Below are positions 1 through 10,673 of a stretch of 64,000 nucleotides of DNA, piece after piece. The notes beneath the pieces are model-generated. The model was given only the letters and a program-made list of their open reading frames with translations, did not search any database and was not told where the DNA came from. The DNA comes from Aquarana catesbeiana. Taxonomy: Eukaryota; Chordata; Amphibia; Anura; Ranidae. How positions within the stretch are numbered: the stretch's first letter is position 1; every line of letters begins with the position of its first letter. The DNA lies in assembly GCF_042186555.1 (NCBI RefSeq), contig NC_133328.1:615025744-615089743 (forward strand), given 5' to 3'. A program made the translations under genes and the position numbers.

Positions 1-1016
1 CTTGCCGTGAGTGGGTGAAGGGACAGTGTCTCTTTACCAGGTGTTTGCACCCAGTCCAAAGGAAAATACTAGTCACCCATATTATGAATGTTTTGCTCAT
101 ATGATCACTTTGCCTAATGTTTTTACAGTAACTTCTGAAAGAATAACTTCACACACGTGAAAGATAAGCAGATTATCCCATCTAAGATTCTGACCACAGA
201 GACTCACAGCCTGTCATAGGAAACATGTTGAACTGTACAACACAACACTCTGGATTGGGTCAAATTAAATAATTTTTAAATCACATGCTTCTTCAGGTTT
301 TTATAAATTATTTGCACTCCCAAACCTGAAGATATTTCTAAAACTAAATACAGAGAATTGTACAATCCAACTGTAAAGCCCTTGTTCCTATTTCCACAGT
401 TTAAAACCACTGGTCAAACCTGACTTGAGGTTTTCCACAGTGCCGCCCCCATGGTGAAACACATCCCTTCCAGATAACTTTCATAAGAGTAAAATGTGGT
501 CACTTGGCAATGCATCAAAAGATGCAAAAGATGAAGAAGGCTGCATGTCTACATGGTGCTCAGCTGTGCACAGCCTCACTGATGTCAATGAGTTTCATTC
601 TCAGTGATTTTCAACGTACATTGAAACAAATGAAAAAAAACTTTAAGGGCCTCGTGCATTTGTGCATATGTTTTTTTGGCCTTAAAGCACACCTGCAGGC
701 CAAAAAACACACTCATCTCAATAAATTTCCAGCAGAGAAAGGCAATGCATGTATTCTTTATTACATGCACTACAGTGCACTGAGGAGATGTGTTTGTTTT
801 GGCCGTGTATACATGTTGTGGTGCCATTAAAAAAAGTATGACAACACATCACAGCATGAGCACAACGACACACAGTCAAAAGTGTGAACAGGAACCAGCA
901 ACATTTGTATACAATTTATTCCAATCAGTCACCAAACTGTCTTTGGAATGAATGGCCTTCACTGCAGCTATAGAAAAGCTTCTATGACTGTTTCTACATG
1001 CTCTAGAATTAGTGTC
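1..1016. other. Intron-like sequence with no recognisable gene
   Basis: The stretch is AT-rich and has only short spurious reading frames. An A/T-rich segment at 610-800 has weak inverted similarity around ttaagggcc and ggccttaa and may be an old MITE fragment. If the ASAP1 model is right, this is the intron downstream of the exon at 6205-6331. Confidence 0.5.
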
Positions 1017-2143
1017 TAATGCCACGTACACACGGTCGGACTTTTCGTCTACAAAAGTCCGACAGCCTGTCCGACAGACTTCCGGCGGACTTTCGGCGGA
1101 CTTGCAGCAGACTTTCTAACGAACGGACTTGCAGCAGACTTTCTAACGAACGGACTTGCCTACACACGACCACACAAAAGTCCGACGGATTCGTACGCGA
1201 TGACGTACACCGGACTAAAATAAGGAAGTTCATAGCCAGTAGCCAATAGCTGCCCTAGCATGGGTTTTTGTCCGTCGGACTAGCACACAGACGAGCGGAT
1301 TTCGGGGTCCGTCGTAGTTACGACGTAAAGATTTGAAGCATGTTTCAAATCTAAAGTCCGTCGGATTTGAGGCTGAAAAAGTCTGCTTAAATAAAATAAA
1401 AATTGTTTGCGTTGCGCTTGATAATCTTATATAACGGTGCCCAAAATATCTAAATAAATATTAAACAAATAAAGAAACAAAATAAATCACTTCCTTTGTG
1501 TTATGCTAGCATATAAAACAATTAAAGTGCAATGTGCATGCATGAATAGCACCAAAATACAAATACTTAAGTGATGCCTCAAACAACATGCAATATCTTA
1601 CATTTAGTGTAACATGCAAACCATTAAATAACACAAAATTGCATAAAAGTGCACTGTGCTTTGTAAACACAAAATTGCATAAAAGTGCTCTGTGCTTAGT
1701 AAACGCAGTCACTATAATCAGTGTTCAACAATCTCCATATTCTAGTGTCCTTTTAAATATCCAAAAAAAATGTGTATCCGTGTTCAACAAAATCCAAAAA
1801 AAGTCCAGTGTAGTGGATCCGTGCTGCACATCAACCGTGATTTTTTCTGGTAACACCCCAAAGTGATTGCGCTCACCTCAAAGCGTGTGACACAGTGGCT
1901 AGCTATGTCAAATCACGCTTAGTGGTCACTCACTGGGCTCTGCAGGATATAACTGATGCGATCTCCACTCACTTTGGGTTGAAAGGCTCCATAGATATCC
2001 ACTCATAGAATAAAGAGAGAATTCTCCTGGTGCTGTTGTGCACCAGACAATATAACGCTCTATAAAACCGCTGGTTTGTATGCCGCAGGGTAAGTATTTT
2101 TCTCCCTATTCAGCTGTGTGCTTCCTCGTCCGTCCTGGCCCCT

Positions 2144-2184
2144 CCCCTACGCGTGTTCGGCACAGGGTCACGTGCCTTCATCAG
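2144..2184 (-). ncRNA. Mirror copy of the hammerhead-like core (left arm)
   Basis: Read on the minus strand, CTGATGA, the same GGCAC/GTGCC helix and GAACACGCGTAGG follow in order. Here the self-complementary ACGCGT expected for a dimeric stem III is intact after one extra C, whereas the right copy has ACACGT. The sequence before the core does not pair well with the GGGG after it, so stem I is poor. Confidence 0.35.
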
Positions 2185-2194
2185 GATCGTGCCA

Positions 2195-2241
2195 TCCCCC
2201 TGATGAAGGCACGTGACCCTGTGCCGAACACACGTAGGGGA
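2195..2241 (+). ncRNA. Hammerhead-ribozyme-like core (right arm)
   Basis: CTGATGA lies at 2200-2206. It is followed by a helix GGCAC (2208-2212) with GTGCC (2221-2225), then GAAC (2226-2229) where GAAA is expected, then ACACGTA. TCCC-C before the core (2195-2199) can pair with GGGGA (2237-2241) as stem I, placing a GUA cleavage-type triplet at 2234-2236. The order matches a type I hammerhead with very short stem III, known from Penelope-like elements. The GAAC deviation suggests it is damaged or inactive. Confidence 0.4.
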
Positions 2242-3272
2242 GGGGCCAGGACGGACGAGGAAGCACACAGCTGAATAGGGAGAAAAATACTTACCCTGCG
2301 GCATACAAACCAGCGGTTTTATAGAGCGTTATATTGTCTGGTGCACAACAGCACCAGGAGAATTCTCTCTTTATTCTATGAGTGGATATCTATGGAGCCT
2401 TTCAACCCAAAGTGAGTGGAGATCGCATCAGTTATATCCTGCAGAGCCCAATGAGTGGCCACTAAGCGTGATTTGACATAGCTAGCCACTGTGTCACACG
2501 CTTTGAGGTGAGCGCAATCACTTTGGGGGGTTACCAGAAAAAATCACGGTTGATGTGCAGCACGGATCCACTACACTGGACTTTTTTTGGATTTTGTTGA
2601 ACACGGATACACATTTTTTTTGGATATTTAAAAGGACACTAGAATATGGAGATTGTTGAACACTGATTATAGTGACTGCGTTTACTAAGCACAGAGCACT
2701 TTTATGCAATTTTGTGTTTACAAAGCACAGTGCACTTTTATGCAATTTTGTGTTATTTAATGGTTTGCATGTTACACTAAATGTAAGATATTGCATGTTG
2801 TTTGAGGCATCACTTAAGTATTTGTATTTTGGTGCTATTCATGCATGCACATTGCACTTTAATTGTTTTATATGCTAGCATAACACAAAGGAAGTGATTT
2901 ATTTTGTTTCTTTATTTGTTTAATATTTATTTAGATATTTTGGGCACCGTTATATAAGATTATCAAGCGCAACGCAAACAATTTTTATTTTATTTTATCT
3001 TGCACGACTATGAACGCGTGAACTGCGTTTGCGGCTAGATATCTATATAATTATATACACTCTTTATTTTTTCACGCTTTGTATTATTCTACACATTTAG
3101 CAGTGGATGATTGTGGCTCACAAGATTATCCTCAAAGTCTGCTTAAAGTCCGGAGAAGCCCACACACGATCGGATTACCAGCCAGCTTTAGTCCGTCGGC
3201 GTCCGTTGGACTTTTGTAGACGAAAAGTCCGACCGTGTGTACGCGGCATAAGACACAGACATATTTGTACTC

Positions 3273-3553
3273 CGTTGGTTCACACTGGTGTGATTTGACA
3301 TGTCAAATTGGCAGCAATGGCACTGTCCTAAATTGGTGCAATGCTGCATTTGCGGCGCCGCACCAATTTCAAAAAGTAGTTTCTGCACTACTTTTTGCGA
3401 TTTCAGCTTGCGATTTCCATTGACATCTGTGCAGAAACACAGATGTCTGTGTAATCACCCCCGAAATCGGGACTGACATGCGGGAGTGAAATTGTGCAAG
3501 TTCAGCTGAGCTTGCACGGCTTCATTCCCGCAGCTCAGTGTGAACCTGGGCTT
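3273..3553. mobile_element. MITE with GGTTCACACTGG ends
   Basis: The ends ggttcacactggtgtga and cagtgtgaacctgggctta are inverted. The interior contains imperfect palindromes (acatctgtg/cacagatgt, gcaagttcagctgagcttgc). It belongs to the same loose family as copies at 22805, 33475, 45475, 51500 and 60138. No coding content. Confidence 0.65.
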
Positions 3554-3784
3554 AAATGTATTTTATAGAACCTTATTTTATTTCAAAAAAGCATCTAACC
3601 AAAGCAACATTCTATATGCAAAACCTCATTCAAATAAAAAGTAAGAAATATAAAAAAAGTATTGATCAGATAATAAATTGTGTGCACACCTTAAAAAGGA
3701 AAACGGTCAGATCATCTGTTATCTGTCTCAACTGAGGTTTTATCTAGCACTGGAGGAAGCTGTGACAGCACTACACCGCTATGT

Positions 3785-3962
3785 CTAGGCACTGCACTAC
3801 TTGGTTACATCCAGGCACTGCACTACATGGTTACATCCAGGCACCGCACTACATGGTTACATCCAGGCACTGCACTACATGGTTACATCCAGGCACTGCA
3901 CTACATGGTTACATCCAGGCACTGCACTACATGGTTACATCCAGGCACTGCAAGACACTGCT
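3785..3962 (+). repeat. 26-bp minisatellite
   Basis: About seven tandem copies of a 26-bp unit, aggcactgcactacatggtt plus acatcc, differing at single bases. Because 26 is not a multiple of three, the array is open in all three plus frames and produces three overlapping spurious reading frames. Confidence 0.9.
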
Positions 3963-4139
3963 ACACCCAAGCACATGACTATGCAAGAAGCTACAACAGC
4001 TGTACACTGCCCTGAAACTAGCAGCAGTTTCAAGAACCAGATGTACAATCTCCAGATCTGTCTAAAACAGTGGTTGTAAACTTATGAGCTAAAGGGGGCC
4101 TCGAATGAGGCTCCTGACATCACCAAAGGGCCACACATA

Positions 4140-4315
4140 GGGGTAGATTTACCCTAGTGCACTCAGAATCTGGTGCAGCTGTGCATGGTAGCCAATCAGC
4201 TTCTAGCTTCAGCTTGCTCAATTCAGCCTTGGCAAGAAAACCTGGAAGCGGATTGGTTTCTATGCAGAGTTGCACCAGATTTTGCACTTTCCAGCTTTAG
4301 TAAATAACCCCCACT
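4140..4315. mobile_element. MITE with TTTACTAAA-type ends
   Basis: It starts ggggtagattta and ends ctttagtaaataaccccc. The interior (ctggtgcagctgtgca, ccaatcagcttctag) matches the element at 55715-55873. Noncoding. Confidence 0.6.
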
Positions 4316-4990
4316 ATGTTCAATATACGTAATGCTTGAGATGACAATCAGAACTGCAGACCTAATAGAGGAAATGAGGGTCAGAGAGTGTGGAAATGCT
4401 AAATATTTGGCTGGGGATATTCTGCAGAAGACAAAACCAAACAGGGAACATCTTAAAATGAGTAGAGATCAATGCTATTACCCTAATCAATGTTCCCACT
4501 ACAGATTGCTGAGGTCTGAGGCCTGCACATCATATACCAAAGGGTGGCAGGTTGAGCACCAGGGGCCTAGAAGCTAGGACAGAGAGCTAGCAAACAATCA
4601 CAGATTTCCCTTTAAAGGCCAGGTATTTCTGCTTTGTATGGTTGCTGGAAGTTGAATCACATGTACATTTTTTTAAATCTCTTGGGGACTCCAGTGGTGA
4701 GATCTCCTTACCAGAATTTTAGTACTGTCCAATTGCTGAGGCTCTTGCAAAGCCAAACAAAAGTGTCAAACAAACCAATGGCAGATTCAGCTCGCCAGCA
4801 ACCACCCAAAACTGCAATAACAGTGTTTTAACATAAGTTGGCCTTTAAAAAGAACCTGTTGGGATAAACATATGCTGAGCCATTAATAGTTAATGGCCAC
4901 GTTGGATTGGCAGTTCTGCTGCTGGGGATATGAATTACCTTGCTGAGGAAACCTCTTCCCTTACAGGAGGTATCTAAAGCTGGCCTAGAA
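4316..4990. other. No gene seen
   Basis: The sequence is low in CpG and contains only short unsupported frames. No repeat boundary could be defined. Confidence 0.4.
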
Positions 4991-4994
4991 CGCT

Positions 4995-5093
4995 GGCACC
5001 CCAGATGTTTTGGAATGATGCTCAACTACACTGCAGAGTGCATGAGCATCATGGGAAATGTAGTTCCAAAACATCTGGGGTGCCAAGGTTCAC
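4995..5093. repeat. Short palindromic MITE-like repeat
   Basis: ggcaccccagatgttttgga at the left mirrors tccaaaacatctggggtgcc at the right, with agcatcatgggaaatgtagt between them. About 100 bp in all and able to fold into one hairpin. Confidence 0.6.
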
Positions 5094-5152
5094 CATCACT
5101 GATCTATGGCCTGCCTTAGGTGTGCAGTGTCAAACACCTGACTGCACAGTAA

Positions 5153-5557
5153 TGCCCCGTACACACGATCGGACATTCCTACAACAAAATCCATGGATTT
5201 TTTCTGACGGATGTTGGCTCAAACTTGTCTTGCACACACACACACGGTCACACAAATCTTGTCAGAAATTCCAAATGTCAAGAACGCGGTGATGTACAAC
5301 ACGTACAACGAGCCGAGAACAATGAAGTTCAATAGCCAGTGCGGCTCTTCTGCTTGATTCCGAGCATGCGTGGAACTTTGTGCGTCGGAATTGTGTACAC
5401 ACGATCGGAATTTCCGACAACGGATTTTGTTGTCAGAAAATTTGAGATCCAGATCTCAAACCTTGTGTGACAGAAAATCAGATGGAAAATGGAATTTCTG
5501 TCAAAAAGCTCCCATCGAACATTTTCCGTCGGAGAATCCAACTGTGTTTACGGGGCA
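5153..5557. mobile_element. PIF/Harbinger MITE, second family
   Basis: The ends TGCCCCGTACACACGATCGG and tttacggggca are flanked by TAA at 5150-5152 and 5558-5560. The interior (aacaaaatcc, tctgacgg, aattccgac) matches the copy at 27575-28008 rather than the GTCCGGCGG family. It has no transposase. Confidence 0.8.
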
Positions 5558-5560
5558 TAA

Positions 5561-6204
5561 CTGTCAGACTTCAGTTTCCCTCGGAACCCCCGATACTCCA
5601 GGATCACGGTCAGGCTCAGATAAACTAGGTAAGCTACAAAAGGGGCAAATAAAATTATTTCACAAGTGCAATTATAACTAAAGGAATTCAAAGCAATGTA
5701 AAGGCTGGATATGGTAACTAATTCTCCTCCGGGGTAGATTGTGCATCTGGATAACAAGCCAGCTTCTATCATGGTCAGCAACAAACATTGAACTTTCTGA
5801 ATGCATCCATCCCAGTGCATGGAAGAGCTAAGATGCATTCAGTAGACTCATATGAGCCAGGGTGTAATGCCGACTACGTTGCTAAGCCAATCTGACACAC
5901 AGTGCGTGCAGGCTCCCTTAATGCATGCAAAACTACTCATCACATTTGTGTATGCTCATTAGATCTGCAGCATAAAAATGTAAAACCAACAATAAAAACA
6001 TAACATGGAGCTGCAATTCTGCCAAGCACTTGGTCATATAAAATATTAAAAGTGGTCAGTCTGGTCTCATTCACTGTAAATGTAAAGAAATTAAAAAAAC
6101 AGGTAGCTGATATAAAGCACAGACCCTCCACAGCATCCATGGAGCACCATTCCCCCCCCCCCCCATCAATCTAACACAGTACGTGCCCTGGGTATTGTGC
6201 TTAC
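5561..6204. other. Intron-like sequence downstream of the ASAP1 exon
   Basis: No coding content. It ends at a C tract (6151-6164) and the donor complement gcttac at 6199-6204. A search for an exon encoding the next conserved ASAP1 block (ALDQDRTALQKV-like) on the minus strand between 1 and 6200 by eye found none. Confidence 0.5.
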
Positions 6205-6331
6205 CTCTTCCAGCACGTTAATGGAGTTCCTGCAGCTCTGCAGTCTGGTGGTGAAGCTGGACGTGGTCGGGGAATTGTAATCCTCTGTGGTCTCGGAAAT
6301 AAACTCTGACACCGAGATTTGATCCGGCATC
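6205..6331 (-). CDS. asap1: ASAP1, exon carrying the MPDQ start (partial gene)
   Basis: This exon encodes the N-terminus of ASAP1, a multidomain Arf GTPase-activating protein (BAR, PH, ArfGAP, ankyrin, proline-rich and SH3) acting at the plasma membrane, focal adhesions and podosomes. On the minus strand, ATG is at 6330-6328 and reads 42 codons beginning MPDQISVSEF, with ETTEDYNSPTTSSFTTRL and ending VLEE at 6205. That is the ASAP1-type sequence just before the BAR domain; ASAP2 differs at the EDY and TTR positions. A T-rich tract and CTAG acceptor (AG at 6333-6332) lie directly upstream, and GTAAGC (6204-6199) directly downstream. One G separates acceptor and ATG, which in the longer mammalian form completes an Arg codon from a preceding exon, so Met may be internal in some transcripts. 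No stop or frameshift. The remaining exons are outside the window. Confidence 0.9.
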
Positions 6332-7449
6332 CTAGCCATGGGGACACAAAAAAAACACAAGCAGATGAAAAAAAATGAGGGGAGAGACACACAGAGTGAG
6401 AGGAGAAGGGCTAGGGGAGGGGGGCGGGGTGGCAAGCAAGCACTCGACAACATACTGTACACAGCAAAATCTGGGAACAGGAGAGGGAGGACAAATCCAG
6501 CACAGACAATGACTGAAAACAAAAATGCTTGTTCTTTATTAAATGGCTGAGATGGAAAAAAAATAAATACGGTAAATAAAAGCATTTTTTTTTTTTTTGT
6601 ATGCTTGTCAATAAAGATGGCAACAGCATTGAATGCAACATGAGCACAAAAGAGCTGAAATTACACAATGGAGCAAACTGCAACAAAGAGCATAGAACTT
6701 ACAAAAGGCCTAAATGACTGCATTCAATTCCTGCACATCATTAGGGAACTCTGGCTATCGTAAAACGCATGCTTTAGCGATCTCTATGCTAAGATTTATC
6801 ATTAAAGAACGCAGTTTTGTTTTTTTTTTGTTTTTCTGGTGAGGCTGCTGAGCTGGAAGCACGGCTAAGACAGATAAAAGGTCAGGACACTGTTTGGAGT
6901 AGATTGAAGCAGAAAGAGATTTTGATGGCATTTGGGGTCAGCCATGATAAAACCACAATCGTGATCAGCCATGAGACACCCCCCCCCCCTGCCTAGGGGT
7001 GGGGGCAGAGTCACCGAACGCACTGCTGTGACAGCACAAGGATGAAGTAATCGTTTTTGCCTTCACCCCCATCTACAGGGATCTCACGTACGCTGGTCAG
7101 ATCGACTGCAGAGAGGGAAGCGATTATCAAAGTTTGCATAACAAGAGGCGCTCGATGAATAATAGAAGTGGATGCTGAGCATAACCATATGTGCACCTCA
7201 AATATGTCATCGTGACAGCAACAGAGGGAACAAAATAACCCAGTAATAAAAGGAAGAACCCACACCCCATTCAATGCACAGATGTGATGCACGTCATCTG
7301 AAAACACAAGAGGAACGAAAAAGATCAAAAGGATGCCACACACACACACACACGCAAGAAAGAATATCTTCAGGCCTGATGGCATTTGTAGTTCGGCAGT
7401 AGCTGATTGGCCACAATTTACAGCCTTAAAAGGAAACCCGTTGTGAGGG
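6332..7449. other. Intron upstream of the ASAP1 exon
   Basis: It begins with the polypyrimidine tract of the exon (minus strand), followed by A-rich and T-rich runs (6586-6598, 6817-6833), a C run at 6980-6988 and a short CA tract at 7337-7352. No element ends or coding exon recognised. Confidence 0.5.
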
Positions 7450-7452
7450 TAA

Positions 7453-8474
7453 TGCCGCGTACACACGGTCGGACTTTCCAGCATACTTGGTCCGGCGGAC
7501 CAGAGTGTGCCGGACAATCCGCCCGTGTGTAGGCGCCGGCGGACTTTTCCGGCGGACTTTTTCCCAAAAGCCCGCCGGACCTAGATTTGAAACAAGTTTT
7601 AAATCTTTCCGTCGGACTCAGTTTCTGGCGGACAGTCCGCTCGTCTGTGTGCTGGTCCGACGGAAAGCCCGCTCGTGTGTATGCTGGTCCAACGGACCAG
7701 ATACGACGAAAGGGCAGGGTATTGCATCTCACGCTCACTGCAATAGGAAAAACAAATTTTCCTATTGCGGCGAGCGGGGGGCATGCCAGGCACTTAGGTC
7801 TGATATGGATTATAAAGGGGAACCCCCTACGCCAAAAAAACGGCGTAGGGTCCCCCCTAAAATCCATACCAGACCCCGATTCGAGCACGCAGCCTGGCCG
7901 GTCAGGAAAGGGGGTGGGGACGAGCGAGCGCCCCCCCCCCCCCCCTCCTGAACCGTACCAGGCCGCATGCCCTCAACATGGGGGGGGTGGGTGCTTTGGG
8001 GGAGGGGGGCGCCATGCCGTCCCCACCCCCTTTCCTGACCGGCCAGGCTGCGTGCTCGGATCGGGGTCTGGTATGGATTTTAGGGGGGACCCTACGCCGT
8101 TTTTTCGGCGTAGGGGGTTCCCCTTTATAATCCATACCAGACCTAAGGGCCTGGCATGCCCCGCGACGGGGCTCGCAAGGTGTCAATCTCGCCGATAAAA
8201 GCGGCAAGATTGACATCCTTTTCTAGTCCCGTCGCACCTGAGTCACGTTCAAAATAAACGGACTTGTCCGTGTGTGGGCAAGTTCGTTCATTCTGAAAGT
8301 CCGTAACTCCGGCGAAAGTCCGTCGGAAAAACGGGCGGACTTAGCCCGCCGCAAAGTCCGGTCGTGTGTGGGCAAGTCCGTCCGTTTTAAAGTCTGGCGC
8401 ACCTGGCGGACAAAGTCCGTCGGAAAGTGTGCCGGACCAAGTAGGACAGAAAGTCCGACCGTGTGTACGCAGCA
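7453..8474. mobile_element. Harbinger-type element containing a GC-rich inner palindrome
   Basis: The ends TGCCGCGTACACACGGTCGG and gtccgaccgtgtgtacgcagca are flanked by TAA at 7450-7452 and 8475-8477. The central part is a second palindrome: the segment 7779-7920 (catgccaggc, ggcgtagggtcccccc, tccataccagacc) is mirrored at 8022-8160. Runs of C at 7930-7944 and of G at 7980-7987 lie between the arms. Frames of up to 203 codons here are by-products of the mirrored CpG-rich sequence; no transposase motif is visible. Confidence 0.75.
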
Positions 8475-8477
8475 TAA

Positions 8478-9010
8478 GATGTGGGTTGCCCTTGTTGAGC
8501 TCTTTTCTGGTTGCCTGGCTGTTTTAGTAGGTTTGCAGCAGCTGATGTTAGAAATAGTAAGAGAAAGATCATAGCAAAATCTGTTTAGTTCTTCTAGGTC
8601 AGCGAGGCCCAAATCACACTTCCAATCCTGTCACTGGCGATAACTCAGCAGCAACAGATCCACTTTACAGGACAGGGAAATACTCACCCTGCTTCCATGG
8701 TGTCCCTTTCCTTGTCCACTGAATGAATGGGACATCACTCTGCCTTTCTGGTGAATGACACAGTCAATGACGAAGCGATGCCCTGTGGAAGAAGGTGCAT
8801 ATTTTCACTGCACTTTTCAGCAATCCTGTCCTGTGACAAGGGTCCGACTCAGAATGTACTGAAGCAGAGGATTAGGATGACAGCCAGAAATTCCAGAAGG
8901 AGGTCTGCAGAGACAGTATCGGGTGCATCGCCACTCACATCATCCATCCTGGAGCTCCTACACATTTCCTCCATTATTATCTATAGTGCTGTACTATGCA
9001 ACATTTGATT
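8478..9010. other. No gene seen
   Basis: Unique-looking intronic sequence without long frames, element ends or tandem structure. Confidence 0.4.
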
Positions 9011-9130
9011 CTACTGAAGTTACATAGTAACATAGTTAGTAAGGTTGAATAAAGACACCGGCCCATTCAGTTCAACCTGAGCGAGTTTGTGTGCGTGTCT
9101 ACAGTTATCCATATCCCTATACATTGGGTC
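9011..9130 (-). mobile_element. CR1-type LINE 3' end fragment
   Basis: gttacatagtaacatagttagtaaggttgaataaagaca matches, in the same orientation, the 3' terminus of the larger CR1 element beginning at 52014. Only about 120 bp of the 3' end is present, the usual result of 5' truncation. Confidence 0.7.
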
Positions 9131-9137
9131 TCATTAA

Positions 9138-9584
9138 AGTGGAGGTCCGCCGAAATTTTTTTTTTTTTTAAAAAGTCAGCAGCTACAAATACTGCAGCTC
9201 CTGACTTTTAAAATAAGGACGCTTACCTGTCCAGGGCGTCCGCGATGTCAGCACCCGAGGCCGAACCGCCATCTTCGGTAAGGGAATCAGGAAGTGGAGC
9301 CTGGCGGCTTCACCTCCTGGTTCCCTACTGCGCATGCGCGAGTTGCGCTGCGCTATCCGAATGGTCCCTGTTGTCTCTAGGACCTGTGTGTCTCCCAGCC
9401 GATAGTGAGGGGGACAGGAAGTGGCGTAGACACCCCACCCCCCCCCCCCCCGCGCGGGAGTCTATGCCCGGAAGTAGGTGCAAATACCTGTATTATACAG
9501 GTATCTGCACCCCCCTCCCCCCGTGACACTGGAGGGGGGGAGGGTTCCGAAAGCGGAAGTTCCATTTTTGTGTGGAACTCCGCT
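9138..9584 (-). mobile_element. TTAA-flanked MITE with AAGCGGAGTTCC ends
   Basis: TTAA lies at 9134-9137 and 9585-9588. The right end ggaactccgct and the left end agtggaggtcc are inverted. The interior holds agtcagcagctacaaatact and a long C run (9427-9450). Related copies occur at 26152, 26823 and 34695 in the opposite orientation. The TTAA target suggests Kolobok or piggyBac mobilisation. Confidence 0.75.
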
Positions 9585-9659
9585 TTAAGATGCTCATCTA
9601 TTATATTATTATTTATTTTTAAAAGGTATCCATATAGCGTCGTCAATTTTTACGCAGCG

Positions 9660-9946
9660 CTCCACATATACATCGCACACTCACGTCAGTCCCTACCCTC
9701 AAGGAGCCCACAATCCAAGATCCCCAACTCACATTCATATATCAGGGCCAATTTTTGACAGAAGCCAATTAACCTACCAGCATGTCTTTGGAGTGTGGGA
9801 GGAAACCGGAGTACCCGGAGGAAACCCACGCAGGCACAGGGAGAACATGCAAACTCCAGGCAGGAAGTGTCATGGTTGGGATCCGAAACCAGCGACACTT
9901 TTTACTGCTAGGCGAGAGTGCTACCCACTACACCACTGTGCCGCCC
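9660..9946 (-). mobile_element. tRNA-derived SINE
   Basis: On the minus strand the head reads gggcggcacagtggtgtagt, then a polymerase III A-box-like tggtgtagtgggtagc (9935-9920) and a B-box-like ggtttcggatccc (9890-9878). The body follows with the conserved stretch cggagtacccggaggaaacc (plus-strand wording) and aacatgcaaactcc. The B box has an inserted T relative to GGTTCGAATCC, so it is probably inactive. A short piece of the same tail recurs at 23236-23276. Confidence 0.75.
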
Positions 9947-10045
9947 ATAGTCTAGGTTCCTCTCATGGTCCTCCCTGCTTATCACACTGATGCATCAAAA
10001 GAGTGCACAACAGTAGGCTGGGTCAGGTGCCAACTCCCTAGTTAA

Positions 10046-10268
10046 AGCGATATTAAACCCCAAACCAAAAATTCTCATATTGCAGCTTACTAATCGTTAG
10101 ATGTGGTGGTTGCATTCGTTTTCTTTGGATTTTTCCTTCTGTTTTCACTTGGTGATCTGGCCAGTAACACACCTCCTGTATTAGTGAGACACAACTCTGG
10201 AGGAATAAAGCACAGGAGGTACAGCAGCACTGTCAGTCTGAGGGGAGGGGAGAGTTAGATGTACTAGA
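10046..10268. repeat. Repeat arm with an inverted partner at about 11318-11485
   Basis: It starts after TTAA (10042-10045) with agcgatattaaaccccaaac. The segment cttctgttttcacttggtga, the following gatctggccagtaac and gttagatgtactag all recur reverse-complemented at 11318-11485. The pair brackets the TTAA MITE at 10674 and looks like the two ends of an older element. Confidence 0.5.
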
Positions 10269-10673
10269 TCAGGGGGTGCCCAACCACTGGCCCTCTGATG
10301 TGGCCTGAGACTTCCTGCTCTGGGATGGCGGGTCGGCACGCCCAGATCGTGGGTTTCCAGAGCATCAATGTTCTGAATGCAGCACAGCTGTGGAGGGAGC
10401 AGAGCCGCATAAGCTGATGCTTCCTATATAGTGCCAGCTCCTGTCACAGGCGGAGTGATGCCAGCTGTACTCCGCCTGGGACAGCAACAGCCGGCAATAC
10501 CTGTAGCAATACTTGAATTGAAGGGGGACCCGTCCTGCATTATGGCTGCACTTTTCTTTTTTTAGGCTTTCTTTTATTTTCATCTGGTGATCCAGAGAGC
10601 AAGTCTTTTGATTTTCAAAAGAACAAGCCCTCCAGCAGAATGTATCAGTTACGGAGATGACATAAACCATTAA

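Larger units (their letters stand above)
1392..3147. mobile_element. 1.6-kb head-to-head palindromic insertion, possibly Penelope-like
   Basis: Left arm 1388 to about 2185 and right arm about 2199-2997 are near-perfect reverse complements around position 2192, with an 11-bp unpaired centre. The right side carries a further unpaired tail, about 2998-3133. The insertion is bracketed by AAAGTCTGCTTAAA at 1378-1391 and 3134-3147, a 14-bp duplication. The related MITE at 28345 has only one degenerate version of this site, supporting a true insertion. Short frames of 92, 68 and 64 codons occur twice in mirror image because the arms are copies; none resembles a known protein. A long variable duplication, inverted terminal units and the central ribozyme-like motif fit a Penelope-like element or a retrozyme-like derivative. 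No reverse transcriptase is present, so the class is inferred. Confidence 0.6.
1020..3248. mobile_element. PIF/Harbinger MITE, split by a later palindromic insertion
   Basis: The ends TGCCACGTACACACGGTCGG and its mirror at 3229-3248 are flanked by TAA at 1017-1019 and 3249-3251, the 3-bp TWA duplication typical of PIF/Harbinger. The interior is built of short repeats of GTCCG and CGGAC, and it encodes no transposase. Removing 1392-3147 restores a MITE of about 470 bp that closely matches the uninterrupted copy at 28345-28790. Confidence 0.85.

Noticed and set aside
1588..2878. Duplicate 92-, 68- and 64-codon frames
   Set aside because: They are identical only because the palindrome arms are copies; no recognisable domain or codon-level conservation can be judged from one locus.
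7587..8198. 203-codon frame rich in Arg, Gly and Pro
   Set aside because: It lies wholly in the Harbinger element and its mirrored GC-rich core; mirrored frames exist on the other strand.
9878..9946. Possible tRNA gene
   Set aside because: The A and B boxes are followed by a SINE body, the B box is disrupted and no cloverleaf with a paired acceptor stem is visible.
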